From assembly GCF_018860855.1 (NCBI RefSeq), contig NZ_JAHKQE010000030.1:186001-250000 (forward strand): a stretch of 64,000 nt of DNA, given 5' to 3'. A model generated the notes under the pieces. It worked only from the letters and a program-made list of their open reading frames with translations. It was not told the DNA's origin and made no database searches. A program made the translations under genes and the position numbers. Position 1 is the first letter of the stretch, and each line of letters begins with the position of its first letter. Below are positions 54,040 through 62,950 of this stretch, piece after piece. This DNA comes from Amphritea atlantica. GTDB lineage: Bacteria > Pseudomonadota > Gammaproteobacteria > Pseudomonadales > Balneatricaceae.

Positions 54040-54539
54040 TTTTTGATATGACGGGCATCACTGTCAGGCGAGTTAGGCCAAATCAGGCGAGCAATATTGT
54101 CTCATGATATTGGCTCCCAGTGGTGCTCAATGGTCGGGCATTGGGTAGCGTCTGTTCGACCTGTTTCAGCAGCCTTGTTACATTGCTATAAATCCATTGC
54201 CATCTCGATAATCGAGCTGCTTATCAAAGCTGAATCTTAACTTTTGCGCCGTTATATCGAACGTTGCTATTTTATTGTCATTCTAGATAACGAAGTAAGC
54301 CTAACTTAACGTTTAAAGTATCAGGCGGTTGAGCCGCTCATTGTTTCTGCGCAACCCCTGCACTCTTGGTTGATTTGAGCCAATATTCCTCTGTTATTTT
54401 TACGCTATTCAAAACAATGACTTGTGGTCATATTAATAGCGTGAAAATCAGTGCATTATGCTCCTATGTATGATCAAGCGGGATGCTTACTAACGAGTAT
54501 CCTCTGATCTGTTAATGATGACTGTTTTGAGGAAGACAC
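54040..54539. other. 500-bp region upstream of the small protein at 54540
   Basis: No credible coding frame. Small hairpins only (CAATAT/ATATTG near 54090; GCGGTTGAGCCGC near 54330). AT-rich tracts near 54260-54300 and 54400-54450 could hold promoters but none reaches a convincing -35/-10 pair. Confidence 0.5.
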
Positions 54540-54824
54540 ATGAATCTGGATAAAGCGAGAAGCCGCATCGCCAAGCAGGTTAAGAAAGTATCTAAAGGCT
54601 ATCCGACGATTGCGATAAAGTATTTCGGTACTGCTACAGATTGCGCCACGCAGGTTATGGTTGAGTTTGTAGCAGAGGAGGGCGCGCAGCCACAATCCCA
54701 GATTTTTGAAGGTAAAACGGATGTGCGAAAAGATGAGGTGATTCAAACAACATTGGTGAAAATCATTGAAAGAGCTGATGCGAACACCGTGACTGAAGCG
54801 ACGGAGGTTGCGCTGCTAAAGTAA
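54540..54824 (+). CDS. Small conserved-looking hypothetical protein
   Basis: A 94-residue soluble protein starting MNLDKARSRIAKQVKKVSKG, basic at its N-terminus, with no hydrophobic segment; the body (AIKYFGTATDCATQVMVEFVAEEG, split by charged residues) looks like a compact alpha/beta fold. I do not recognise a family. GAGGAAG Shine-Dalgarno at correct spacing and normal codon use support it as a real gene. A small hairpin follows. Monocistronic. Confidence 0.72.
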   Translation: MNLDKARSRIAKQVKKVSKGYPTIAIKYFGTATDCATQVMVEFVAEEGAQPQSQIFEGKTDVRKDEVIQTTLVKIIERADANTVTEATEVALLK

Positions 54825-54849
54825 CAGCGTGAATGCTAAATTGATCGCG

Positions 54850-54868
54850 GCGGCTCTAAATGAGCCGC
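54850..54868 (+). terminator. Hairpin after the small hypothetical gene
   Basis: GCGGCTC and GAGCCGC with a five-base loop, but only AT-rich sequence rather than a T-run downstream; weak terminator candidate lying between converging genes. Confidence 0.4.
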
Positions 54869-54889
54869 TAATATATTAGGTTGTTTGAT

Positions 54890-57292
54890 TTACCAATGCC
54901 CATAGCGGTTCATATCATATACACCCGCTTCTAGTGGGTGAGTGCCTTGCATATATGTTTTGAAACTATGAAACACTTCCCAGAAGTGAGGGTTCATCCG
55001 ACCAACGGCCCAGCGTTGAATAAACTGCTCGAATTTATGATCTGAGTTGATGTGGCGAAACTGTGTAACAAACTCATCAACTTCACTAAGATTCATCTGC
55101 AATATCAGGTTGGGATAACTGCCAACCGGAGCCGGTAAGATGGACAGGCTGTCGAGGTTTTCTTGATAGCGTAAGGATTCCCCTAATAGATAGGCTACGC
55201 TGCTGTGTCGGCGGTTACGTAATATGGTGTAAGCTAAAAAGTGATCGTCAGTTTTATCTCCGCTTTCACCATCGAGATTAATACGCACAAAACTAACCTC
55301 CGGCAACCACTTAATACCAGCTAATTGAGAGGCTGGCTTTGCTGCCAGTTGACTCAGCCTATGACTGATCTGTGCTGAGGGCTCGGTATGTATTAGTTTG
55401 CAGTGGTCGCAACGGTTGATTGGGTCGCCTTTGCCGGTCAGAGCAGGGTAGTTGTCGAGCAGGGTTTGCAAGAACTCCTGTTTTGGGTCATCGCTGTGGT
55501 AGACAATGTTGCTAGGCGTTTGGCTATCCAGTGCATGATAGGTAATCTTGGTTTTTAGTTTGGCGCTTGATTGATACCAGTTGGCATAGATTTTTTTACG
55601 CTTATTCGCTGGCATAAAGCGAAGAAAGTTGGTTTCTGAGCCATTGCGAATCAGATCAAAGTAGAGTCGTGTCTGTGCTTGGTGGGAGACGCTGCCAAAA
55701 ACATCAAAATTGACCACCAACTCATAGTAAGTTCGTTCCAGTAATGGATAACCCATCACCCAAGCCGTTAATGGAATTTCCCCCTGCCAGCCCTCAGTGA
55801 CCGAAGCACTGTTATGATGTCTAAAGACGGTTAAAAAAGCATTGTGATTGGTTTGTTCGCCACCCCAAATCTGCTCTAGTGATGCGCCAGCGGGAAACGC
55901 TTGTTGATAAGCTTTCTCACGTAGGCTCAAATAGTGATTACGATCATCGCTGTAGGTGAGCCACTCACTACCAAATTTAAGCAACGATGTTTTTTCACCG
56001 GGTAAGCCAAGATAGGGGTTAACGGTTGCCTGATAAGCTTCATCATTGGTGTAGCGTTCCAACGCTGGATTTTCAAACATGACCCAGAATTGATCTCGGA
56101 TAACATTGGTCGCAATTTGCCCACGGCAGACAGGTCCGCGGATAAAGTTGCGTACAAAATACTTCGCATTATCTAAAAGAAAACGATAGCGCAGCTTTGC
56201 GGGAATCGCGGCGAAGGTGACAAAGGGGTTGGATCGGTCGGCAAAGCGATAACCCGGCAGACTAGTGACATCCCACTGTATGCTAGAAAAGAGCTGTTGA
56301 TAGTGCTTAAGTCGTTCAGCATCAAACCGATAGGTAATATGGGTTTTATGCACAATGGTGCCTGCAATCGGTATTAAGCGATAAATAAAAGCTTTTTGAG
56401 CATCATCATTCGGCTGCACTGTGGGCACAATGACGGCTTCACCAGATGGCGTATAGGAGCGAATTAATTGATAGAATTGAACCTCGTTATGTTGCTGTCC
56501 TGCAAGTCGCGCGGGATCTTGTAGGTAAAGATGGCCTAAAAAAAGATGTTCATAAAGGTAGCGGGCGAGTAACTGGGATCGCTTATTTGGCTGATTTAGC
56601 CAGTTTTCCCAGCGTGCAATTATGGTTTTATCTGTTGCACTGATTTCGATCGGCGGCGAATCGATTTTCGCACCCTGCTTTAACCAGGTTGACAGGGTTT
56701 GATATTCCTGTTGATTCAATCCCGAAACCGCTAAAGGCATGCCGCCGTGGGGGAACTGCTCGGCATAATCACTAAATTCACCCGGTGCAGGGCAGGTGTT
56801 AACTCGGTCAAAGCCGAGTTCAATATCATCTGGTACTACCTTATCGGAGGGAAGCGGACTGTTGTATCCGAGATCTAGCATCTGCTGCATCAACGGAGCG
56901 GTTTGGTCTTCGTTGTCACTATAGTGGGATAGTACGGAATAAAACCCTTTTTGACGCCACTCCTGTGGGGTTTGTGCGTCAATATAAAGGCGTGTCGGAA
57001 TAGCATCGCTTAGCCGCCCTCCATCATAGACGCGCAGTTTTGACGCGCCACGCTCTATCCCGTGATAGGACTCCATCTTCAACTGACAGGGGGCATCGTA
57101 GCAGGCGTGACAGGCCAGACACTTTGTATCCAGAATGGGGCGGACATCGCTATCAAAGTTGTAAGACTGTTCAGCGGTGGCAATACGAGGGTCGATCTCT
57201 TTGTTTTTTTTATCTGACGCCGAGAGAAAAAAGATCATCCCCGCAATTAGAAAAATACTTGCATAGGTTTTACCCTGTATTGGTTTTTTCAT
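54890..57292 (-). CDS. cti: Fatty acid cis/trans isomerase (cytochrome c-type)
   Basis: An 800-residue periplasmic heme enzyme that converts cis unsaturated acyl chains of membrane lipids to trans, quickly stiffening the membrane under solvent or heat stress. An N-terminal signal/anchor (about 11-25) is followed by the heme c site Cys58-Leu-Ala-Cys61-His62 in TKCLACHACYDAPCQLKMES. Length and the repeated Cys pattern match Cti of Pseudomonas and Vibrio. Monocistronic; divergent from the metal-exporter gene across 185 bp. Confidence 0.94.
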   Translation of the reverse strand: MKKPIQGKTYASIFLIAGMIFFLSASDKKNKEIDPRIATAEQSYNFDSDVRPILDTKCLACHACYDAPCQLKMESYHGIERGASKLRVYDGGRLSDAIPTRLYIDAQTPQEWRQKGFYSVLSHYSDNEDQTAPLMQQMLDLGYNSPLPSDKVVPDDIELGFDRVNTCPAPGEFSDYAEQFPHGGMPLAVSGLNQQEYQTLSTWLKQGAKIDSPPIEISATDKTIIARWENWLNQPNKRSQLLARYLYEHLFLGHLYLQDPARLAGQQHNEVQFYQLIRSYTPSGEAVIVPTVQPNDDAQKAFIYRLIPIAGTIVHKTHITYRFDAERLKHYQQLFSSIQWDVTSLPGYRFADRSNPFVTFAAIPAKLRYRFLLDNAKYFVRNFIRGPVCRGQIATNVIRDQFWVMFENPALERYTNDEAYQATVNPYLGLPGEKTSLLKFGSEWLTYSDDRNHYLSLREKAYQQAFPAGASLEQIWGGEQTNHNAFLTVFRHHNSASVTEGWQGEIPLTAWVMGYPLLERTYYELVVNFDVFGSVSHQAQTRLYFDLIRNGSETNFLRFMPANKRKKIYANWYQSSAKLKTKITYHALDSQTPSNIVYHSDDPKQEFLQTLLDNYPALTGKGDPINRCDHCKLIHTEPSAQISHRLSQLAAKPASQLAGIKWLPEVSFVRINLDGESGDKTDDHFLAYTILRNRRHSSVAYLLGESLRYQENLDSLSILPAPVGSYPNLILQMNLSEVDEFVTQFRHINSDHKFEQFIQRWAVGRMNPHFWEVFHSFKTYMQGTHPLEAGVYDMNRYGHW

Positions 57293-57477
57293 TCGCGGTA
57301 CTACGCCAGTGTTTTAAAAAACCAGAGTAACAAATACCTCCGTTACTTAATACCTGAGCCGGTTGTTGTAAGCCCGTCGCTGAGCAGTAATCCATTCAAC
57401 GTGTTAAAAACCTTCTAGGATGAGTATGATTAACCCATGTCATCGCTGAAGATTATATCGATAAGTGCAGGAAGCAT

Positions 57478-58398
57478 ATGAGTCATAACCACAGTCATCA
57501 TGTCACTAATTACAACAAAGCTTTTGCTATAGGTATCACGCTAAATATCATATTCGTTGTGATTGAGGCGGCCTACGGTATTTTGTCTGATTCACTCGCA
57601 TTAATTGCAGATGCTGGGCATAACCTCAGTGATGTATTTAGTTTGATGTTGGCGTGGGGCGCCAGTTATTTAGCGGGCCTAGCGGCCACCGAAAAACGCA
57701 CCTATGGTTTGCGCAAGGCACCGGTGTTAGCGTCACTGGCTAGTGCTGTTTTACTATTGCTTGCGCTGGGAGGTATTGCTTGGGAAGCGCTCAATCGTTT
57801 TGCTGATCCAGCGCCAGTAGAGGGGATGACCATGATCGTGGTAGCGGCTATTGGAGTCGTTATTAATGCATTGACCGCCTGGTTATTTTTTAGTGGTCAG
57901 AAGGATGATCTGAATATTAAAGGCGCTTTTCTTCATATGGCGGCCGATGCCGTCGTTTCTCTGGGTGTTGTGATTGCCGGTGTATTTGTTCTATTTAAGG
58001 GGTGGTTGTGGATCGATCCCGTGATCAGCTTGATTATCGTTGCGGTTGTTTTACTGGGGACGCTTAGCTTACTTAAGGATTCGTTGAACTATGCCTTAGA
58101 TGCGGTACCAGAGAGCATCGATATCGTGGCATTAAAGCAATATATTACTGAATTGGAGTCTGTCGAGCGGATTCATGATCTGCATGTCTGGCCTCTAAGT
58201 ACTACCGAGGTTGCGCTAACCGTTCATCTGGTGGTGAATGACACAAAGCTGAATAATCATTTATTACGTCATTTACAGCAGCACTTTCATGATCATTTTG
58301 ATATCGCCCATGCCACCATTCAGATTGAATCGGCTACGGATGAGCAAAGTTGCATGCTCGATAGTTTGCGACAGGTCGAGCATGAGCATCATCATTAA
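57478..58398 (+). CDS. Cation diffusion facilitator (ZitB/CzcD-like)
   Basis: A 306-residue metal(II)/H+ antiporter. Membrane domain with the metal-site helices LIADAGHNLSDVFSLMLAWG and FLHMAADAVVSLGVV, six helices in total; a C-terminal cytoplasmic ferredoxin-like domain (RIHDLHVWPLSTTEVALTVHL) and a His-rich tail (VEHEHHH) plus a His-rich start (MSHNHSHHV). Exports zinc and possibly cadmium or cobalt. CAGGAAG Shine-Dalgarno. No regulator gene adjoins. Confidence 0.92.
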   Translation: MSHNHSHHVTNYNKAFAIGITLNIIFVVIEAAYGILSDSLALIADAGHNLSDVFSLMLAWGASYLAGLAATEKRTYGLRKAPVLASLASAVLLLLALGGIAWEALNRFADPAPVEGMTMIVVAAIGVVINALTAWLFFSGQKDDLNIKGAFLHMAADAVVSLGVVIAGVFVLFKGWLWIDPVISLIIVAVVLLGTLSLLKDSLNYALDAVPESIDIVALKQYITELESVERIHDLHVWPLSTTEVALTVHLVVNDTKLNNHLLRHLQQHFHDHFDIAHATIQIESATDEQSCMLDSLRQVEHEHHH

Positions 58399-58433
58399 TT
58401 TTAAATCGTTAGGCATGCAGTGCTGATTGAGGT

Positions 58434-59030
58434 TCATACGGTCGTGAATACCGTATTGAGCTGATCATCCGTGATTTGGCTGGCGGGTGTCAGAGTCCTG
58501 CGCTGCCAAGGGATAAAGCCTAAGAACCAGCAACGCCAGAAGCGAACCGACGCCTGAGGATTCTCTTGCAGTAATTGTTCAAGGGTTTGTGCTTTGCCTA
58601 GTTCAATATTCAATGCATCTTTAAAGACCAGATGGACAAACTTGGAGCAGAATTGTCGCTCGGAATCGAAATCAAAACCTAAGTGATAGAGCTGGTTGCT
58701 CAGCTTATTGGCTAGCTTGGTCGATGAGGCTTTTAGTTGCTCGATCTCAGTTTGAGTTAAGGGTTGTTTGAGGCGGCGTACCATGACTTCATTATTGCAG
58801 GTACGGCTAAGAAATTTGTCTAAGGGCGTTTTACAGACCACCGGTACTTTGCTTTCAATAACAAACCACTGATCCTCTTCTTTAATGGCAAAGCCCACAT
58901 GGGAACTCCAGCTACCGGTGCCCTTAGCGACCTGTTTATAGAGAAAGGCATCGATCGAGATGAATAGAATATCGCCTTCTTCAAGGGTTGCGGTCACCCG
59001 TTGTACCAGCGTGTTGTTTGCGTGTGTCAT
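58434..59030 (-). CDS. YebB-like permuted papain-fold protein (YiiX family)
   Basis: About 198 residues, similar to E. coli YebB: GDILFISIDAFLYKQVAKGT, SSHVGFAI with the catalytic His, a Cys in SERQFCSKFVHLVFKDAL, and the ending RFWRCWFLGFIPWQRRTLTPAS. Members of this permuted NlpC/P60 group are thought to act on amide bonds, substrate unknown. ATG 59030 is chosen because GGAG lies seven bases before it; the frame from 59042 adds MELN. Convergent with the CDF gene (35 bp gap). Confidence 0.85.
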   Translation of the reverse strand: MTHANNTLVQRVTATLEEGDILFISIDAFLYKQVAKGTGSWSSHVGFAIKEEDQWFVIESKVPVVCKTPLDKFLSRTCNNEVMVRRLKQPLTQTEIEQLKASSTKLANKLSNQLYHLGFDFDSERQFCSKFVHLVFKDALNIELGKAQTLEQLLQENPQASVRFWRCWFLGFIPWQRRTLTPASQITDDQLNTVFTTV

Positions 59031-59292
59031 ATTCAACTCCATTGTTGTTGCGTGTTAGGTGTCTGTTTCAATGGCGTTGATTCTGGAGAATGGGGTGGTT
59101 TTAAGATAGATAGATGCAAAAAGTAGCGTATATCGATACCTTTCGGCTTGAATTACAGGGTTTTAGCGAGCGCTAGGTATTAGGCTTTATTTGAACATAA
59201 TGAATAAGGATAAACGCAAAGACCAGTTTTGTTAGGCTGGTCTTTGTTGGGATCAATGCATACCTAGCAGTGATAGGTGGGCATCTTGAGGA

Positions 59293-60210
59293 TTAGTTGA
59301 GGTTTTTACTCAGCACTTGTATGTGCTCTGGGCCAATACCACAGCAACCCCCGATCAACTCCGCTCCGAGTGAGTGCCACTTTTGAGCCCATTCTAGATA
59401 GGTGGTTGGGGTTAAATCCCGCCGCACTTCATTTAGCATATCATTCGCTTTTGCTTCTTTGGGTTGTGGAGGAAAAGCATTCGCGTAGGCGCCAATTTTG
59501 ATTGTTTTGGCTTGCGCTGATGAGCTTTGCGCTAGTATTTTTTGCGTCAGTTCGATGGCCGCGGTAATCACTTCGGGTTGACTGCAATTAAAGAGAATAG
59601 CATCAACACCTGTATCAATCATTGCATGCACGGCAGCCACAACGGTTTCGCCGGAGCGCAATTGAGGTTGCTCAGTTAGTTTTGCATCTTCGAGCGTAAA
59701 AGAGACCCAGTAGGGTTTGTGCTCGGTATCGATGCGATCCACCAGTGATTTAACCGTTAACGCCTCTTCAATGAGACTCTGTGTTTCATTCAGCCAGAGG
59801 TCGATATGTGGGTTAAGAGCCGTGATGAGCGGTAGGGCGATGTCGTCGGCCAGCTCGGCTTGATACAGGTCTGCACGATAAGAGCCAAACAAGGGCGGTA
59901 TTGACCCGGCGATGACTATATCGTTCTTGCTCGATTGATTTACAGCCTCGCGGGCAACGAGGGCTGATTGCTCTGCGAGCGTTGCACCGAGTGCCTTAAA
60001 TCGCTCTTCACCGATATGAAAAGGGACTAATGCGTAGCTATTGGTAATAATGACCTGAGCGCCGGCATCGATATAAGCTTTGTGTACTGCTTGAACCATT
60101 TCAGGTGCTTCCATCATGGCTAATGCCGACCACTCAGGTTGCTTGAATGGTGCACCGCGACGCTCAAGTTCTCTACCTACGCCACCATTCAGTATTGTGA
60201 CCTTACTCAT
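59293..60210 (-). CDS. Homocysteine S-methyltransferase family protein
   Basis: A 305-residue Zn-dependent methyltransferase of the MmuM/BHMT type that methylates homocysteine using S-methylmethionine, betaine or S-adenosylmethionine. The zinc-binding Cys residues are visible in ILFNCSQPEVI and in the C-terminal IGGCCGIGPEHI pair; the N-terminal ILNGGVGRELERRG is typical. The methyl donor is not determinable. No SAM riboswitch fold is apparent upstream. Monocistronic. Confidence 0.9.
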   Translation of the reverse strand: MSKVTILNGGVGRELERRGAPFKQPEWSALAMMEAPEMVQAVHKAYIDAGAQVIITNSYALVPFHIGEERFKALGATLAEQSALVAREAVNQSSKNDIVIAGSIPPLFGSYRADLYQAELADDIALPLITALNPHIDLWLNETQSLIEEALTVKSLVDRIDTEHKPYWVSFTLEDAKLTEQPQLRSGETVVAAVHAMIDTGVDAILFNCSQPEVITAAIELTQKILAQSSSAQAKTIKIGAYANAFPPQPKEAKANDMLNEVRRDLTPTTYLEWAQKWHSLGAELIGGCCGIGPEHIQVLSKNLN

Positions 60211-60377
60211 CGTGCTTTGTCCCGTGAATTAAAAATGGAATGAATTCTAACTTTGCCGAAAAGGGATTCAAGAATTTATCCTGAATTAGTTACATCACGA
60301 CTAACGAGTAGGGCCCTTTAATGTAGAGCCCTGTTTCAAGACGGTTGCTGCTTTATGTCGCGTATTCTCGGCAATGT

Positions 60378-60956
60378 TTAAAGTATATGGAGGCCCTGAC
60401 TCTCCAGCATTTTGATAAGCCTAATGAGTGGTAACCCTATTAGTGTATTGGGGTCATCTCCTTCGAGTTTTTCAAACAGCGCAATGCCTAGCCCCTCAGA
60501 TTTAAAGCTACCCGCACAATTGTAGGGCTGTTCAGCTTTAAGATAGTTATCTATCATTGACGGGGTCAGGTTGCGAAAGTGCACATGAAAGGGGATAACG
60601 TCGGTTTGGCACTCTCCGGTACGACTATTAAGTAGGCTTAAGCCGGTGAGAAAGGTAATCTTTTGCCCTGATGCATCCGACAGTTGCTGAAAGGCGGTCG
60701 TGTAATCACCGGATTTACCGATAGTTTCACCGTTAATAATAGCGGTTTGGTCTGAGCCGATGATTAGTGCATCAGGAAAATCTGGCTGTAGCGCGCGGGC
60801 TTTACCTTCGGCTAAGCGTCTCACGTAGGCGTCGGGCGTTTCAGTTGTTAGCCGAGTTTCATCAATATCGGGAGAGATGGCGGTATAACGGAGGTTAAGC
60901 TTATCCAGCAGGGCTTTTCTGTAAGGTGAGCTGGACGCTAGAATTAGCTGAGTCAT
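60378..60956 (-). CDS. yceF: Maf-family nucleotide pyrophosphatase (YceF type, 7-methyl-GTP)
   Basis: A 192-residue house-cleaning enzyme that hydrolyses modified nucleotides; the YceF branch prefers 7-methyl-GTP. Family features: LILASSSPYRKALLDKL start, the catalytic Asp in IIGSDQTAI, and YNCAGSFKSEGLG. It is divergent from yceD-rpmF-plsX, although in most relatives maf is co-directional with sppA upstream. The sppA gene is 10.7 kb away here. Confidence 0.9.
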   Translation of the reverse strand: MTQLILASSSPYRKALLDKLNLRYTAISPDIDETRLTTETPDAYVRRLAEGKARALQPDFPDALIIGSDQTAIINGETIGKSGDYTTAFQQLSDASGQKITFLTGLSLLNSRTGECQTDVIPFHVHFRNLTPSMIDNYLKAEQPYNCAGSFKSEGLGIALFEKLEGDDPNTLIGLPLIRLIKMLESQGLHIL

Positions 60957-61039
60957 GCCTCAATTTCTCCAAAATGGTCGGGGTTAAGTTAAGCTGCAGA
61001 TATTAGCGTGTTTTTTTAGCTTTTAAAGCCTTATTTCCT

Positions 61040-61068
61040 TTGACAGACGGTCTTTTGACCCCTAGAAT
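61040..61068 (+). promoter_or_regulatory. Near-consensus sigma-70 promoter for yceD-rpmF-plsX
   Basis: -35 TTGACA (61040-61045), 17-bp spacer (61046-61062), -10 TAGAAT (61063-61068). The ATG of yceD begins at 61078, nine bases after the -10, so the mRNA should start at or within about three bases of the start codon. Confidence 0.8.
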
Positions 61069-61077
61069 TGCGCGCTT

Positions 61078-61593
61078 ATGTCGAACGCCCCATTACCAAA
61101 GAAAATTGACCCGCGTAAGCTTGCTGACCGGGGAGTACGGATACAAGGTGACGTTGAGTTTACTCTACTGCCGAATCTGGCCACAATGCTGGCTGATAAG
61201 CAGGGTAAAGCATCAGTTGATCTGCAATTTGATACTGATGAATTGCGCATCCGTACAATTAAGGGCACCGCTGACGCTAAGGTCTTTATGACCTGTCAGC
61301 GCTGTCTTGAGCCAGTTGAGATCGAAGTCGAAGCTAAGTTCAATTTGGCTGTCGCTCCAACCGAGGAGCATGCAAAAAATCTACCCAGGTACTATGATCC
61401 TTTGATTGTAGCGGGAGATGATCTGGAATTGTTTCCGATGGTCGAGGAAGAGTTGATTTTATCGCTTCCTATCGTACCATACCATGACGATTGCAGTGTG
61501 CAGACATCCTTCGGTGACGAGGCGACGACTGACAATGAAACTGATAAACCGAACCCTTTCAGTGTATTAGCCTCACTGAAGGCTGATAAGTGA
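61078..61593 (+). CDS. yceD: YceD family (DUF177) protein
   Basis: A 171-residue protein of the YceD/DUF177 family, linked to 23S rRNA accumulation in plants and E. coli. A Cys pair CQRCLEPVEIEV and the C-terminal PFSVLASLK match E. coli YceD. Its N-terminus (MSNAPLPKKIDPRKLADRG) aligns with E. coli's start, so ATG 61078 is right even though no Shine-Dalgarno precedes it. The promoter places the transcript start next to this ATG. First gene of the yceD-rpmF-plsX operon; rpmF is 18 bp downstream. Confidence 0.95.
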   Translation: MSNAPLPKKIDPRKLADRGVRIQGDVEFTLLPNLATMLADKQGKASVDLQFDTDELRIRTIKGTADAKVFMTCQRCLEPVEIEVEAKFNLAVAPTEEHAKNLPRYYDPLIVAGDDLELFPMVEEELILSLPIVPYHDDCSVQTSFGDEATTDNETDKPNPFSVLASLKADK

Positions 61594-61611
61594 AATAGGA
61601 GCTATATACCC

Positions 61612-61794
61612 ATGGCAGTACAAAAGAGCAAAGTAACTCGTTCACGTCGCGGTCAGCGTCGTTCACACGATGCACTGGGCAACCCAACTCTTTCAGTAGA
61701 AGTAACCACTGGTGAAACTCACCGTCGTCACCACGTAAGTGCTGACGGTTTTTACCGTGGTAAGCAGGTTGTTGCACAGCAAGACGACGAGTAA
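61612..61794 (+). CDS. rpmF: 50S ribosomal protein L32
   Basis: Sixty-residue large-subunit protein with the usual start [20 protein letters not shown] and basic composition; the zinc-binding Cys residues found in some L32 variants are absent, which is the common gammaproteobacterial form. Good Shine-Dalgarno (TAGGAG). Conserved linkage to plsX couples ribosome and lipid synthesis; only two bases separate it from the plsX start. Confidence 0.97.
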   Translation: MAVQKSKVTRSRRGQRRSHDALGNPTLSVEVTTGETHRRHHVSADGFYRGKQVVAQQDDE

Positions 61795-61796
61795 GA

Positions 61797-62834
61797 TTGT
61801 CTGACAGCATTTGCATCGCGGTTGACGCGATGGGCGGGGACTTCGGTCCCCGCGTTGTTATTCCCGCCTCAGTTGATGCCTTAAAGCGTCATCCATATCT
61901 GACCCTGCAAGTCATTGGTCAGCAAGATATTCTCACCCCTCTGTTAAACCAAGCGCTAGCTAAATTTTCTGATAAGACGTTGTCTTCGCGCATCTCTGTT
62001 ATTAATGCTGAAAAAGTCATCGCTTGTGATGAGCGGCCTTCCTATGCGCTGCGTAAACGTCGCGATACTTCAATGTATCGAGCGATTGCGCAAGTTGCGG
62101 AAGGGCAGGCGCAGGCCTGTGTCAGTGCCGGTAATACGGGTGCATTAATGGCGCTGGGGCGGTTTACTTTAAAGATGTTGCCGGGTATTGATCGGCCCGC
62201 CATTATTACCGCGATCCCCTCTGTTGATGGTGTTAGCTATATGCTTGATCTGGGTGCTAATGTGGACTGTAGTGCTGAGCATCTGTTGCAATTCGCCATT
62301 ATGGGCTCGGTCATGACCAGCGCCGTCGAGGGGATTGCAGCGCCGCGTGTGGGGTTGTTGAATGTCGGTGCTGAAGAGATTAAGGGGAATGAGCAGGTCA
62401 AGCTGGCATCCCGTCTTATTCGTGAGCATGGCGGTTTGAATTATCACGGCTTTATTGAAGGTGGTGATATTTTTACCGGCAAAGTCGATGTCGTGGTCTG
62501 TGATGGTTTTGTCGGCAATATCGCCCTTAAAAGCAGTGAAGGCGTTGCCCGTTTGATTGGTCAGCAGCTCAAGCTCAGTTTTAGTCGTTCATGGCGACGC
62601 AAATTGATGGCCTGGCTGGCTAAACCTGTTTTGGAAGAGATTCGGGCGCATATTGATCCGGCCCGTCGCAATGGGGCTAGTCTGTTAGGTTTGCAGGGGA
62701 TTGTGGTCAAGAGTCATGGCTCGGCTAATCGTGAGTGCTTTGGTTATGCTATCGATCAAGCGGTGGCTGAAGTCATTATGGATGTGCCTGGTAGCATAAA
62801 TCGCCAGCTTGAGTCGCATATTGCTGATGCGTAG
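61797..62834 (+). CDS. plsX: Phosphate acyltransferase PlsX
   Basis: Makes acyl-phosphate from acyl-ACP for glycerophospholipid synthesis. 345 residues beginning with TTG 61797: MSDSICIAVDAMGGDFGP matches the family start, and GNTGALMALGRFTL, GANVDCSAEHLLQFA and VVCDGFVGNIALKSSEG are its conserved blocks. TTG is the only start giving the canonical N-terminus; it is two bases after the rpmF stop. Peripheral inner-membrane protein. Confidence 0.96.
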   Translation: MSDSICIAVDAMGGDFGPRVVIPASVDALKRHPYLTLQVIGQQDILTPLLNQALAKFSDKTLSSRISVINAEKVIACDERPSYALRKRRDTSMYRAIAQVAEGQAQACVSAGNTGALMALGRFTLKMLPGIDRPAIITAIPSVDGVSYMLDLGANVDCSAEHLLQFAIMGSVMTSAVEGIAAPRVGLLNVGAEEIKGNEQVKLASRLIREHGGLNYHGFIEGGDIFTGKVDVVVCDGFVGNIALKSSEGVARLIGQQLKLSFSRSWRRKLMAWLAKPVLEEIRAHIDPARRNGASLLGLQGIVVKSHGSANRECFGYAIDQAVAEVIMDVPGSINRQLESHIADA

Positions 62835-62950
62835 TGGGCCTATCTATAACGGAAATGCTTGATCTGTAAGACAATCATTTTAATTCATTGTGAATCCTGT
62901 AAACTACGTTCTTTAAATTGTTATGCGTTTATCTGTATATTGAGGTAATA

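Noticed and set aside
60211-60377. SAM riboswitch upstream of the homocysteine methyltransferase
   Set aside because: This short region lies downstream of maf and upstream of the gene start; I could not place the conserved helices or a terminator/antiterminator pair.
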